From Neorhizobium vignae (lineage in GTDB: Bacteria; Pseudomonadota; Alphaproteobacteria; Rhizobiales; Rhizobiaceae), in the NCBI RefSeq assembly GCF_000732195.1, contig NZ_JNNU01000018.1, positions 51,444-115,443 on the forward strand: a DNA stretch of 64,000 bases, given 5' to 3'. Made by a program: the position numbers and the translations under genes. The stretch's first letter is position 1. Each line of letters begins with the position of its first letter. Below the pieces are notes generated by a model. It did no database searches, was not told the DNA's origin, and worked only from the letters and a program-made list of their open reading frames with translations. Positions 51,197 to 59,780 of this stretch are shown here, piece after piece.

Positions 51197-53227
51197 GTGA
51201 GCTCAATCGAGCACTGCGCCATCAACGGACGGTTCCTGACGCAAAGTGCGACCGGCGTTCAGCGCTATGCGATGAATGTCGTCAAGGCTCTCGACCGCAC
51301 CTTCGGTGATGAAGAGCGCTTGCCGATAATCGCTCCCGTCGGCACGACGGACCCGGGTTTTGCCCGACTTCCGCTGGTCACCTCCGGCAATTTCGGCGGG
51401 CACGCGTGGGAGCAGACCGTGCTTGCCCGGACTTGCCAGGGGCCGCTGCTCAATCTTTGCAATTCGGCACCCGTGCTCAAGAAGGATCAGATCGTCTGCA
51501 TCCATGACGCCAATATTTTCGCCGCCCCGGAAAGTTATGGCCGCGCGTTCCGCATGGCCTACTCCCGACTGCATCCGCTCCTGGTTCGACGTTCCGCTCG
51601 CATCGCCACCGTCTCTCACGCATCGGCCCGGCAACTCGCCCGCTATCTGCCTGTCCGACAGAAAGATATTGCGGTCCTTCCCAATGGCCACGAACACGCT
51701 CTCGAGTGGGACGCCCGGCTGGCGAAGGTCGCGCCGCAAATGGTGGGTGCCATAGGCGCAAGAGGCCGCCAATTCGTTCTGGCGCTTGCCTCACGTGCCC
51801 ATCACAAAAACCTTGGATTGCTGATGAAGGCGGCAGCGGCTCTTGACGATCTGGATATCGACATCATCGTCGCCGGCGGAAGTGCGGGTATCTTTGCCCC
51901 TGACCTTTTCGAAAAACAGCCCAACGTCCTTCTCGTGGGGCGGGTGTCGGACGACGATCTTGCCTATTTTCTGAAACATGCACTCTGTCTGGTGTTCCCC
52001 TCCATCACCGAGGGCTTTGGGCTGCCCATTGTCGAAGCCATGGCCTTGGGTTGCCCCGTCGTGGCGTCCGATTGCGCCAGCATGCCTGAAGTGTGCGGGG
52101 CGGCGGCGCTGATGGCCTCCCCCTTCCAGCCGGAGGAGTGGATCAGGCATATCGCAGCCCTGAAGGGGTCCGATCTGCTCAAAGGGGAGCTGCGCGGTCA
52201 AGGCTTGGAGCAGGTGCGCAACTTTTCTTGGACGAATACCGCAGCGGGTTATCGGGAGCTGCTTCAGAACCCCGCGAAAGACCTTGTTCCGCATAAGTCG
52301 CCAAGGTCGAAGGAACTTAACCTGGCAGTTGCCATCGCCACTCGCGGCCGCCCGGCCGTCGTCAGCGCGACGGTGCGCCATCTTCTCGCAACCCAGACGG
52401 TTCGACCGGATATGCTGGTGGTGTCCTGCGTCGATGCGTCCGACGTCGGCGATCTGGTTTCCGATCCCGAAGTGACGATCGTGACGGGAAAGGCGGGCCT
52501 TGCGGCCCAACGCAATAGAGCGCTCGCCAACCTGCCCGCCGGAACGGACGTAGTCGTCTTTTTCGACGATGATTTCGTCGCCGACGCAAATTGGCTGGCA
52601 TCCACCGTCTGCGCGTTTCGCGATGAAAGCCGCCTCGTTGGGTTGACGGGGCACGTGATCGCTGATGGAATCAAAGGCCCCGGCATCCCCTTCGATGAGG
52701 CCCTTCGCCTTCTGGATCGTGCCCCATCCCCTGGTTCGAGGTGGCATGAACCCTACAGTCCCTATGGCTGCAACATGGCCTTCCGCATGTCCGCCATCGG
52801 CGACGCAAGGTTCGACGAACGGCTGGTCCTGTATGGCTGGCTGGAGGATCGTGATTTCGCGGCCGCGCTCGCCAAGCAGGGTGGACGCTTCGTCAAATCG
52901 GACGAGGCCTGCGGCATACACATGGGCGTCAAGAGCGGCCGCGTGAGCGGTGAGCGACTGGGATATTCTCAGATCGTCAACCCGCTTTACATGATGCGCA
53001 AGGGCACCATGACGCTTGCGCAGGTTGCCGACCAGGTTTTGCGCAACATCGCCAGCAATTTCGGCCGGCTGTTATGGGCGGAACCGTTTATCGATCGACG
53101 CGGGAGGGTCAAAGGCAATATCATGGGCTTTGCGGATGTTCTGCGAGGACGCCTGGAGCCTGAGCGGGCCGCTCGGTTGCCGGTCTTCAGCGATCGGCCG
53201 CTGCGAGCCGGAGGGAAGGCCAAATGA
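51197..53227 (+). CDS. Two-domain glycosyltransferase (GT4 fused to GT2)
   Basis: 676 residues. Residues 1-365 are a GT4 enzyme (NGRFLTQSATGVQRYAMNV, LASRAHHKNLGLLMKAA, FPSITEGFGLPIVEAMALGCPVV). After a short linker, residues ~375-676 form a GT2 (GT-A) enzyme with LNLAVAIATRGRPAVVSATV, VVVFFDDDF (metal-binding DxD-type motif) and GWLEDRDFAAAL (ED-type catalytic base region). One chain probably adds two successive sugars. GTG start with GGAGGGCAG before it. The stop overlaps the next ATG (ATGA). Confidence 0.88.
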   Translation: MSSIEHCAINGRFLTQSATGVQRYAMNVVKALDRTFGDEERLPIIAPVGTTDPGFARLPLVTSGNFGGHAWEQTVLARTCQGPLLNLCNSAPVLKKDQIVCIHDANIFAAPESYGRAFRMAYSRLHPLLVRRSARIATVSHASARQLARYLPVRQKDIAVLPNGHEHALEWDARLAKVAPQMVGAIGARGRQFVLALASRAHHKNLGLLMKAAAALDDLDIDIIVAGGSAGIFAPDLFEKQPNVLLVGRVSDDDLAYFLKHALCLVFPSITEGFGLPIVEAMALGCPVVASDCASMPEVCGAAALMASPFQPEEWIRHIAALKGSDLLKGELRGQGLEQVRNFSWTNTAAGYRELLQNPAKDLVPHKSPRSKELNLAVAIATRGRPAVVSATVRHLLATQTVRPDMLVVSCVDASDVGDLVSDPEVTIVTGKAGLAAQRNRALANLPAGTDVVVFFDDDFVADANWLASTVCAFRDESRLVGLTGHVIADGIKGPGIPFDEALRLLDRAPSPGSRWHEPYSPYGCNMAFRMSAIGDARFDERLVLYGWLEDRDFAAALAKQGGRFVKSDEACGIHMGVKSGRVSGERLGYSQIVNPLYMMRKGTMTLAQVADQVLRNIASNFGRLLWAEPFIDRRGRVKGNIMGFADVLRGRLEPERAARLPVFSDRPLRAGGKAK

Positions 53228-54897
53228 CTTTCAACAGGCCTGGCCCTCTGGAGGAAGCTTCCCGCGTGTGGCGCACGGATCGCCCACCGACAGGCGATGC
53301 CGGCGAAGGTCCTCTCGCGCTGCTCCGCCTGATTATCGCGCTTGCGTGGCGCAACAAGATACGGCTTGTCGCGTGCACGGCAGCAGGGTTTCTACTCGCC
53401 TTTCTTTACGCGGACTCTCTCCCGAAGGTGTACAATGCCACGGCAACGCTTCTGCTGGAGCCGCGGCAATTTGCGTCCGCCGACCGAGACATCAGCGGGC
53501 AACAGAACCTGGACCTGAACAGCGCGGAAAGCGAATTGCAGATCATCCGTTCGGAGCGGCTTCTATCCGCCGTCTTCGACAGCCTTGTCCTTCAGGGCGA
53601 TGCCGAACTCGGTCCCCGGCCGCCGAAGGAATTCAGCGGGCTGGCGGTTCAGGTGCAGGACACGGTGTCGACGCTCGTGGACAACGGGTTGACGACGCTT
53701 GGCAAGACATCAAGGCGGGCCGAGGATGCTCTGGACCCGGCCGCGGATCCCCGCGAAAACGCCCGCCGCATTGCCTTCGCGAATTTCGTCAAACGGCTGA
53801 GCGCGCGGCGGGTGGGGCAATCTTACGTCGTCGAAATCGAATTCTGGTCATACAATCAGAACCTTCCTGCCCGTGTCGCAAACGCCATGGCGTCGGGATA
53901 CATCCTCCAATCGATTGCCTCCAAAGAACAGATGGCGCGCGCTGGCACGGACACGCTGCAAGGACGACTGGACGCGCTGGCTGCCCAGGTCAACGCGGCG
54001 CGGGAGGCGATGAGGAGCGGCACGTTACCCGTGCTGGCCACGCCGGATGCCGATGCGCGGATCATCGGCGCCGCGCTTCCGCCACTCGATCCCTCCGGCC
54101 CCCGCAAGAAACTGATCGCCGCATTGGGCGGGCTGCTGGGGTTTCTGATCGGCATGTCGACCATAGCTATCAACGTGGCCTTTGATCGGCGGGTGCGCGA
54201 TACGAAGGAACTCTCGCAGGAAGCCGGCATTCCATGCCTGGCGACGGTCCCCGACACCGGAAAAACGGCAGGCATCGGGTGGCATTTCGACAGCCCGGCG
54301 CTTCAACGATATGCCAGTGTCATTCGCGACTTGAAAACCTCCGTCGATGTCGCCTGCGCATCGCAACGGCGGGAAAGAAACATCGTGATCGCGTTCATCG
54401 GGGCTACGGCTGCGACGGGCGTCTCGACCCTGTCTCTCAGCATGGCGCAGCTTCTGAGCCGAAGCGGCCACCATGTGACGTTCTTCTATTCGGGGCTGCC
54501 GTCCGTGGTCGAAGAAACATCCAGTTCCTCAACCTCCCTGGCCGATGTGGCAATCTCAGGTCTGAAGGCGGATCAGCTGTCCTTCGGCAATCTCGATGGC
54601 ATTGCCACTCTGCCGATCCACTCGACGGACCCGCATATCGATATTTTTGCGGACTTCCGCCATCCCAGCGTATTGCGGATTCTGGAGACGGCTCGGCTGA
54701 AGGGAGATGTCATCTTCGATCTTCCCGCCCTTGATACTTCGCTGGATGCGCTGGCGCTGGCATTTCACGCCGATGCCGTCTTGATCGTCGCAAAGAGCGG
54801 ACGCACGACAATTGATGAGGTGAAGGACGTTCACAACCAGCTGCGGCGCGCCGGCGCGCCGGTGATCGGCACCGTAGTCAACAGGGTGAGGTCATGA
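53224..54897 (+). CDS. ExoP/Wzc-like co-polymerase with degenerate kinase site
   Basis: 557 residues. Wzz domain between TM1 (about 46-62) and TM2 (about 296-316), with the Pro-rich motif PPLDPSGPRKK before TM2. The C-terminal domain (about 385-557) keeps the BY-kinase fold and a Walker B-like VIFDLPALD. However, the Walker A reads GATAATGVST, with Val400 where the ATP-binding Lys should be. The Walker A' Asp is missing (HVTFFYSGLP), and there is no C-terminal Tyr cluster. It likely sets chain length without kinase activity. Overlaps both neighbours by ATGA. Confidence 0.85.
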   Translation: MTFNRPGPLEEASRVWRTDRPPTGDAGEGPLALLRLIIALAWRNKIRLVACTAAGFLLAFLYADSLPKVYNATATLLLEPRQFASADRDISGQQNLDLNSAESELQIIRSERLLSAVFDSLVLQGDAELGPRPPKEFSGLAVQVQDTVSTLVDNGLTTLGKTSRRAEDALDPAADPRENARRIAFANFVKRLSARRVGQSYVVEIEFWSYNQNLPARVANAMASGYILQSIASKEQMARAGTDTLQGRLDALAAQVNAAREAMRSGTLPVLATPDADARIIGAALPPLDPSGPRKKLIAALGGLLGFLIGMSTIAINVAFDRRVRDTKELSQEAGIPCLATVPDTGKTAGIGWHFDSPALQRYASVIRDLKTSVDVACASQRRERNIVIAFIGATAATGVSTLSLSMAQLLSRSGHHVTFFYSGLPSVVEETSSSSTSLADVAISGLKADQLSFGNLDGIATLPIHSTDPHIDIFADFRHPSVLRILETARLKGDVIFDLPALDTSLDALALAFHADAVLIVAKSGRTTIDEVKDVHNQLRRAGAPVIGTVVNRVRS

Positions 54898-55985
54898 CCA
54901 CCGCCGGCCCCGTGGCTTCCCCGCGAACGCCTCCACAGGTGCAGGATTCCTCCGGATCTGAACAATTCACCGATGGTCAGGAGGGCCGTACCTGCAAGCT
55001 TGCGATCATCATCACCTGCTTCAACTATTCCCAATTCATCAGGCGCGCGGTTGAAAGCGTCCTCTCGCAAAAGTGCAGGCAGTGCCAGATCCTCGTGATC
55101 GACGACGGCTCCACCGATGGTTCGTGGGAGGTGATCCGCGAACTGGGGGTGCGCGCGTTTCGACTTTCAAACGGCGGTCAACGCAGGGCCTGTCTTTTTG
55201 GCCTTGAGCAGACACAGGCACCCTTCGTCCTGTTTCTGGATGCCGATGATGAGCTTCTCCCCGAAGCATTGGAGGTGATCCTCGCCAACCTGGACGACGG
55301 GGTTGCGAAACTTCAGTTTCCGTTGAAGCGGATCGATGGCGACGGCAATGTCATCAGCGGCCCGATACCCGAACTCCAGGCGTTCAGAGGACGGGAACTG
55401 GCCGGGCGGGTCTTGCGTACGGGTGCCTACGCGACACCTCCGACCTCGGGCAACGTTTTCAGACGCGACGTGTGCGAACTCCTGAAGGACGCAGACTATG
55501 ACAGGGCTGTCGATGGCATCATCCTGTTCGCGGCGCCATTCATCGGCGACGTGGTGAGTCTGCCGCAGCCGCTCGGTCTTTACCGGGTCCATGACCGCAA
55601 CGATTCCGGCTTCGGTGACGAACTGAACACTCAGGCTCTGCATCGGGATCTTCAGAGATTCGTCGCCAGGACGGAGCATCTACGCCGGATTCTGCCAGGC
55701 TATGGCTATCGGTCCGGTCTCGTATCCGCCGAGCATACCTATTTCTATCGTGAGCGGCGCTTTTATCTTGCGGTAGCGGAGGACGAACGGATTTCCTTCG
55801 CCAGACTGGCTGGGCTTGTGGGGCGGTTGTGGCGGGACAAAAATCCGCTGCGGATGAAGGTTTCCATGACGCTGTTTTTCACGGCCATCAGTCTGCTTCC
55901 CAGAGATCGCGCCCGAAAGGCGCTTGCCTATCGTCTGGGCGCGGGAACCCGCTCGACGCGCGGGCTCATTCGGGCGCTGACCTGA
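54894..55985 (+). CDS. Glycosyltransferase family 2
   Basis: 363 residues. GT-A motifs: AIIITCFNYSQFIRRAVESV (about 37-56), ILVIDDGSTDGSWE, and the DxD region VLFLDADDELLP. An N-terminal ~35-residue Pro/Ser-rich stretch precedes the domain, so a later start is possible, although the ATGA overlap with the co-polymerase gene supports this one. Ends 6 bases from the convergent flippase gene. Confidence 0.88.
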   Translation: MTTAGPVASPRTPPQVQDSSGSEQFTDGQEGRTCKLAIIITCFNYSQFIRRAVESVLSQKCRQCQILVIDDGSTDGSWEVIRELGVRAFRLSNGGQRRACLFGLEQTQAPFVLFLDADDELLPEALEVILANLDDGVAKLQFPLKRIDGDGNVISGPIPELQAFRGRELAGRVLRTGAYATPPTSGNVFRRDVCELLKDADYDRAVDGIILFAAPFIGDVVSLPQPLGLYRVHDRNDSGFGDELNTQALHRDLQRFVARTEHLRRILPGYGYRSGLVSAEHTYFYRERRFYLAVAEDERISFARLAGLVGRLWRDKNPLRMKVSMTLFFTAISLLPRDRARKALAYRLGAGTRSTRGLIRALT

Positions 55986-55990
55986 GCGGA

Positions 55991-57427
55991 CTACCGATCG
56001 ACCAGATCAGGTCTTCCGGCTGTAAGGGCAATCCGCATGCCTAGTCCGAACAGTGTGACGAGGTAGGTGGCTGCGCCCGCGCTCGCGACCGCGACAAGCT
56101 CAATCACGACGGGCAGACCGGACGCCGGCATTGCCGATCGCAACCAGATGACGGCAATTGCCATGACGGCTGCGGAAGTCAGAACTTTCCAAAGGTTCCG
56201 GAGCTGTTGCCATGGCCCCGGCCCGAACAGCCGCCGTGCCTCGGCAACGTAGAAAACAGCCATCACGGAAGCGACCAGGATTCGGCCAATGCTCGCTCCA
56301 AGGGCTGCCAGAAGATAGAAGCCGACAGAGATCAGGACGACCCGGAAGCACAGGTCGATCACATTGAGCCGGAAAATGACGGAGGGACGATCGAGAGCGA
56401 GGCTCGCCGAGTAGAGCGTCTGGAAATACGGTATCGGAATGACTGAAAGGGCAAGCAGGCTGAGATAGGGAGCCGCGTCGCTCCATTGCGCTCCGAGCAG
56501 GATAGCGGTCACGAGATCTGCCGTCAGGGAGAGGCCGACGCAAACAGGAAGCGAAATCAGCATCGCGAAACGACTTGCCTTGAGGAAAGCCGTCCTCATT
56601 CGGTCCGCATTCGAACTGATCTGCGAAAACGCTGCCATGACCGGCTGCAGCGCCGGGCCGATTATGCTCTGGGTCGGGATGACGGCGATGTCACTTGCGA
56701 CGGCGTAGCGGCCGAGCATGGCGCTGGTTCCGGCAGAGCCGATCAGGAAACGATCGAACTGCCAATTCAAGGCGGACACCAATTGCGCCGAACTGAACCA
56801 GCCGATAAAGCCCGCAAAATCGGAGAGCCGGCTCAACGAGAACGCAGGTCTGTAAGGGGCCACGATATAGGAAGCGACGGTGGCGACAAATGCGGTGATC
56901 ACGAAATTGACGACGATCGCCCAATAGCCGCCTCCGGCAACGACGGTGGCGACAGCGGCCACAAAAGCGCAGAGCTTGCTGATCGTTTCGATCGCGAATG
57001 TCGGGCGGAATTCGAGCGCCCGGGCAAAATGCACCATGGCAGGACTCATGAACCCCTTCGCGATAGGGCCGAGCGCCATGGCGGCGATCACCGGAACGAG
57101 CAGGGGATTTCCATTCACCAGCGAATACGGCCAGGTCGCGACAAGGAAGATCGCGGCGATCGCCGAACTTCTCAACACACCGAGTGTGAAGCCGGTATCA
57201 AGGTGGCTCTTGTCGAGCACCTTCAGTCGCACCAGTGCCTGGGTGACCGGAACCTCCAGAACCGTATCTATGACCACGACCAGCGCCATTGCGAGCGCCG
57301 CCAGTCCAAATTCCGCCGGGGACAACAGGCGAGCCAGAATGAGTAGGTTGAAAAAGTCGATAAACCGTCCGACAAAGCGGGAAAAGACGAGCCAACTGGC
57401 TCCTTTGAGAGCTGCGAACGCAAGCAT
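55991..57427 (-). CDS. Wzx-type polysaccharide flippase
   Basis: 478 residues with about twelve to fourteen transmembrane helices. N-terminal GASWLVFSRFVGRFIDFFNLLILARLLSPAEFGLAALA is typical of polysaccharide-synthesis MOP flippases (ExoT/AmsL-like). Moves lipid-linked repeat units to the periplasmic face for the Wzy-like polymerase. 85 bases downstream of the HAD-domain gene in the same direction. Confidence 0.88.
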   Translation of the reverse strand: MLAFAALKGASWLVFSRFVGRFIDFFNLLILARLLSPAEFGLAALAMALVVVIDTVLEVPVTQALVRLKVLDKSHLDTGFTLGVLRSSAIAAIFLVATWPYSLVNGNPLLVPVIAAMALGPIAKGFMSPAMVHFARALEFRPTFAIETISKLCAFVAAVATVVAGGGYWAIVVNFVITAFVATVASYIVAPYRPAFSLSRLSDFAGFIGWFSSAQLVSALNWQFDRFLIGSAGTSAMLGRYAVASDIAVIPTQSIIGPALQPVMAAFSQISSNADRMRTAFLKASRFAMLISLPVCVGLSLTADLVTAILLGAQWSDAAPYLSLLALSVIPIPYFQTLYSASLALDRPSVIFRLNVIDLCFRVVLISVGFYLLAALGASIGRILVASVMAVFYVAEARRLFGPGPWQQLRNLWKVLTSAAVMAIAVIWLRSAMPASGLPVVIELVAVASAGAATYLVTLFGLGMRIALTAGRPDLVDR

Positions 57428-57512
57428 TCTTCACCATGCCTCTGTCTCACTACCCGGCTCCAACAAGAAAGCCTGCTTCGTTTCCGTCGTCGGTATTGTC
57501 CTCGAATGCTCT

Positions 57513-59477
57513 TCAACGGTTCAGTCTGGCCGAGAAGCCCCGTAGGACATGCGCCATTCCAACGGCGCGGAGCAAGGCCGGCTTCAAACGCGGAAACTCC
57601 TGCGCAATCGCTCCCTCGCGCCACAGCTGAGATTTCACCGCCACCAACTTGCGTGCCATCCCGGCGCGTGTCGCCGGTGTAACCGTCGCGACGAATTCAC
57701 CTCGCCCGAAATCAACCGATCGGGGAGCGACGCCCAAGGCGACCATATCCGCCTTCGACGGATTTATGATCGCTTGTTTAAGTCTCAGCCAGGCCCGATC
57801 CGCATCGCCCAGGGCCTGCGCGCCGCTGGAGAGACCATCGATGTAGCGCAGCGCGCCGGTGAGAAGCGGATTGCCCGCGGCTGGATCGAGCCTGCCGAAG
57901 CGAATCTCTCCCGAATTGCCGAGCACCGTGCCGTCATGTCCCATGCTGAGAGTTTTGACGGAAGGTATGGCCGGCTCAAAAAGACTCTCGATGATGTGCC
58001 AATACCGCAGGACCACTGTCCTCGTCTTGAAGGGGTCGTAGAAGCGATCCTCCACCACGAGACCCGCCACATTGGGAAAATGGTCTTCGCTAAGCCCCTT
58101 GTAATTGCATCGCGCAAACTGCACCGTTTCGAAACGATGCTCCGGTAGCCCGGCGGACAGAAGTCTTTGGGTGCTGCCGTAGAGCCCGGTGTCGCAGAGG
58201 ATAATACGTTTGGCATCACCTGCGATTTGCCCGATATGGATCTTGAAGTAGTCATTCTGACTGTCGATGTCTTGCGTTACAACGCTGCCGGCAGTCGTAT
58301 CGAGCATGTCGAAAAAGCGGCTCGCATCAAAAATCTGCTGCCACTCGTCGGGTAGATCATAAGAACCGTTGCCGAGGGCATTTGCGACGGCGGCGAAACT
58401 TGCGCCTTCGAATTCGCGCGCCAGTTCATCGAGGGCAACCGGGCTTCTGGCCGCCACCGCTGAGCGGGCAGCAATCAGGCGCGAAATCAGGATATTCTCG
58501 CGTTTTAACGAAAGAGGCAGGTCGAGCACGGATTGGAGACGTTCGAAAGCTTCCCGTATGCCAAGTCCCCCGCGCGCGCAAAACAGCATCCTCGCATCAC
58601 GGTCCGAACTCACCTGCTGCCCATATAGCCACAGGATGAGACAAAATTCTGCGACGATCGGGCCGAATACATGCTCGCCGAAGTGAACCTGATCGCCGAT
58701 CGGCGGTATGACCCCGCGGGAGGCCGATCCACTTCTGATTTGCCGCAGCCCTTCTGCCAAGGCTCCGTTGCCTTTTGAAACGAGCCGCTTGAGGCGGTTC
58801 TTCGGCATATGGATGGTCTGTATCCCCATGCTCCTTGGTACGAGGCAATCGGCAAGAAGGTCATCGCCGAGGTGCAGCGTGCGCGAAGCGTCCACCCCTT
58901 CAGTCTCCAGAACCAGAGAAAAGAGATCGCCCTGTCGCTTGCTGGCCTTCAGGTCCGCGCTTGAATAGATCTTGTCCACGAGGCCGGGGCCGTGGAAATG
59001 GTCGATGAGTTCGCCGACTTTTTCACCGGACAGCCCCGTATCGGTGATCGCCACGACCCTTACACCGGCTTGACGATGGCGCCTCAACAGCATGGCAAAA
59101 TCGCCATTCGCAAAAAGCGCCCGCTTTTCGATTTCAATCTCGATAGCGATCCGCTTCTCCATTACGGAGCGCGACAACCCGAGAATGGCCAGTTGGCGGC
59201 AGATGACATCGGAAAGGCACACCTCGCCCCGACCGCCTCGCATGTTCAGAGCACGATATGCCATCTTTTCAGCAAGCAGTCTGGCCCGGATCAGTTGGTC
59301 GGGGCACATGGGCGAACCCTGGCCTTGCAGAAAGCGGGCAAACATCTTTTCGCCCGCAATGACGCGCGACCGCTGGGACAGGCCATTGCGCAACAACAGG
59401 GTATCGAACACATCCGTCGCAATCAGCTCTATGGAATGAAGGGGTCGATTGAGATCATCGAGACTCCAGCGCGGCAT
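57513..59477 (-). CDS. Large HAD-superfamily protein of polysaccharide loci
   Basis: 654 residues. The N-terminal third is a HAD fold: motif I TDVFDTLLLR (Asp22, Asp25), motif II AITDTGLS, Lys region KASKRQGD, motif IV HLGDDLLAD. The remaining ~400 residues (RGGLGIREAFERLQ, IILCDTGLYGSTQRLL) are an additional domain I do not recognise, although COG5610-type predicted hydrolases have such length. It may remove or transfer phosphate on a sugar intermediate. ATG 59477 with GAGGGG upstream is preferred over TTG 59495. Confidence 0.75.
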   Translation of the reverse strand: MPRWSLDDLNRPLHSIELIATDVFDTLLLRNGLSQRSRVIAGEKMFARFLQGQGSPMCPDQLIRARLLAEKMAYRALNMRGGRGEVCLSDVICRQLAILGLSRSVMEKRIAIEIEIEKRALFANGDFAMLLRRHRQAGVRVVAITDTGLSGEKVGELIDHFHGPGLVDKIYSSADLKASKRQGDLFSLVLETEGVDASRTLHLGDDLLADCLVPRSMGIQTIHMPKNRLKRLVSKGNGALAEGLRQIRSGSASRGVIPPIGDQVHFGEHVFGPIVAEFCLILWLYGQQVSSDRDARMLFCARGGLGIREAFERLQSVLDLPLSLKRENILISRLIAARSAVAARSPVALDELAREFEGASFAAVANALGNGSYDLPDEWQQIFDASRFFDMLDTTAGSVVTQDIDSQNDYFKIHIGQIAGDAKRIILCDTGLYGSTQRLLSAGLPEHRFETVQFARCNYKGLSEDHFPNVAGLVVEDRFYDPFKTRTVVLRYWHIIESLFEPAIPSVKTLSMGHDGTVLGNSGEIRFGRLDPAAGNPLLTGALRYIDGLSSGAQALGDADRAWLRLKQAIINPSKADMVALGVAPRSVDFGRGEFVATVTPATRAGMARKLVAVKSQLWREGAIAQEFPRLKPALLRAVGMAHVLRGFSARLNR

Positions 59478-59632
59478 CCAGCATTCCCCTCGCAAGTTAC
59501 CGGAACAAGCGCGCCTTGACGGGCCAGCGCCAATCCAAAATCCCTGACAGAAGTTTCCCCGAACACATCCGCAGAACAGGGGTGCATCCGTGCCGATGGC
59601 TGAGTGTAACAGACATAGACAAATGCCTTCAA

Positions 59633-59768
59633 GTTAAATTACTATATACCAATTAGTATATCTGCCAAAAATATAACCACTACGGTATTTATTTGAGCAA
59701 TAACGAGATACACAAAATATATATTTAATTTCTTCCATCATGGTAACTCGGAAGTACTAGATCAAACG
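59633..59768. promoter_or_regulatory. AT-rich divergent promoter region with an inverted repeat
   Basis: Strikingly AT-rich compared with the flanking genes; contains ATATAC-N6-GTATAT (59644-59661) and a TATATATTTAATTT tract. It lies between the leftward HAD gene and the rightward flavoprotein gene. AT-rich sites of this kind are bound by MucR/Ros zinc-finger regulators in rhizobia, an inference here. Confidence 0.5.
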
Positions 59769-59780
59769 ATGGAGACCTGC

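Noticed and set aside
59429..59632. 67-codon minus-strand frame upstream of the HAD gene
   Set aside because: No ribosome site, overlaps the 5' end of the HAD gene in another frame, and no recognisable features.
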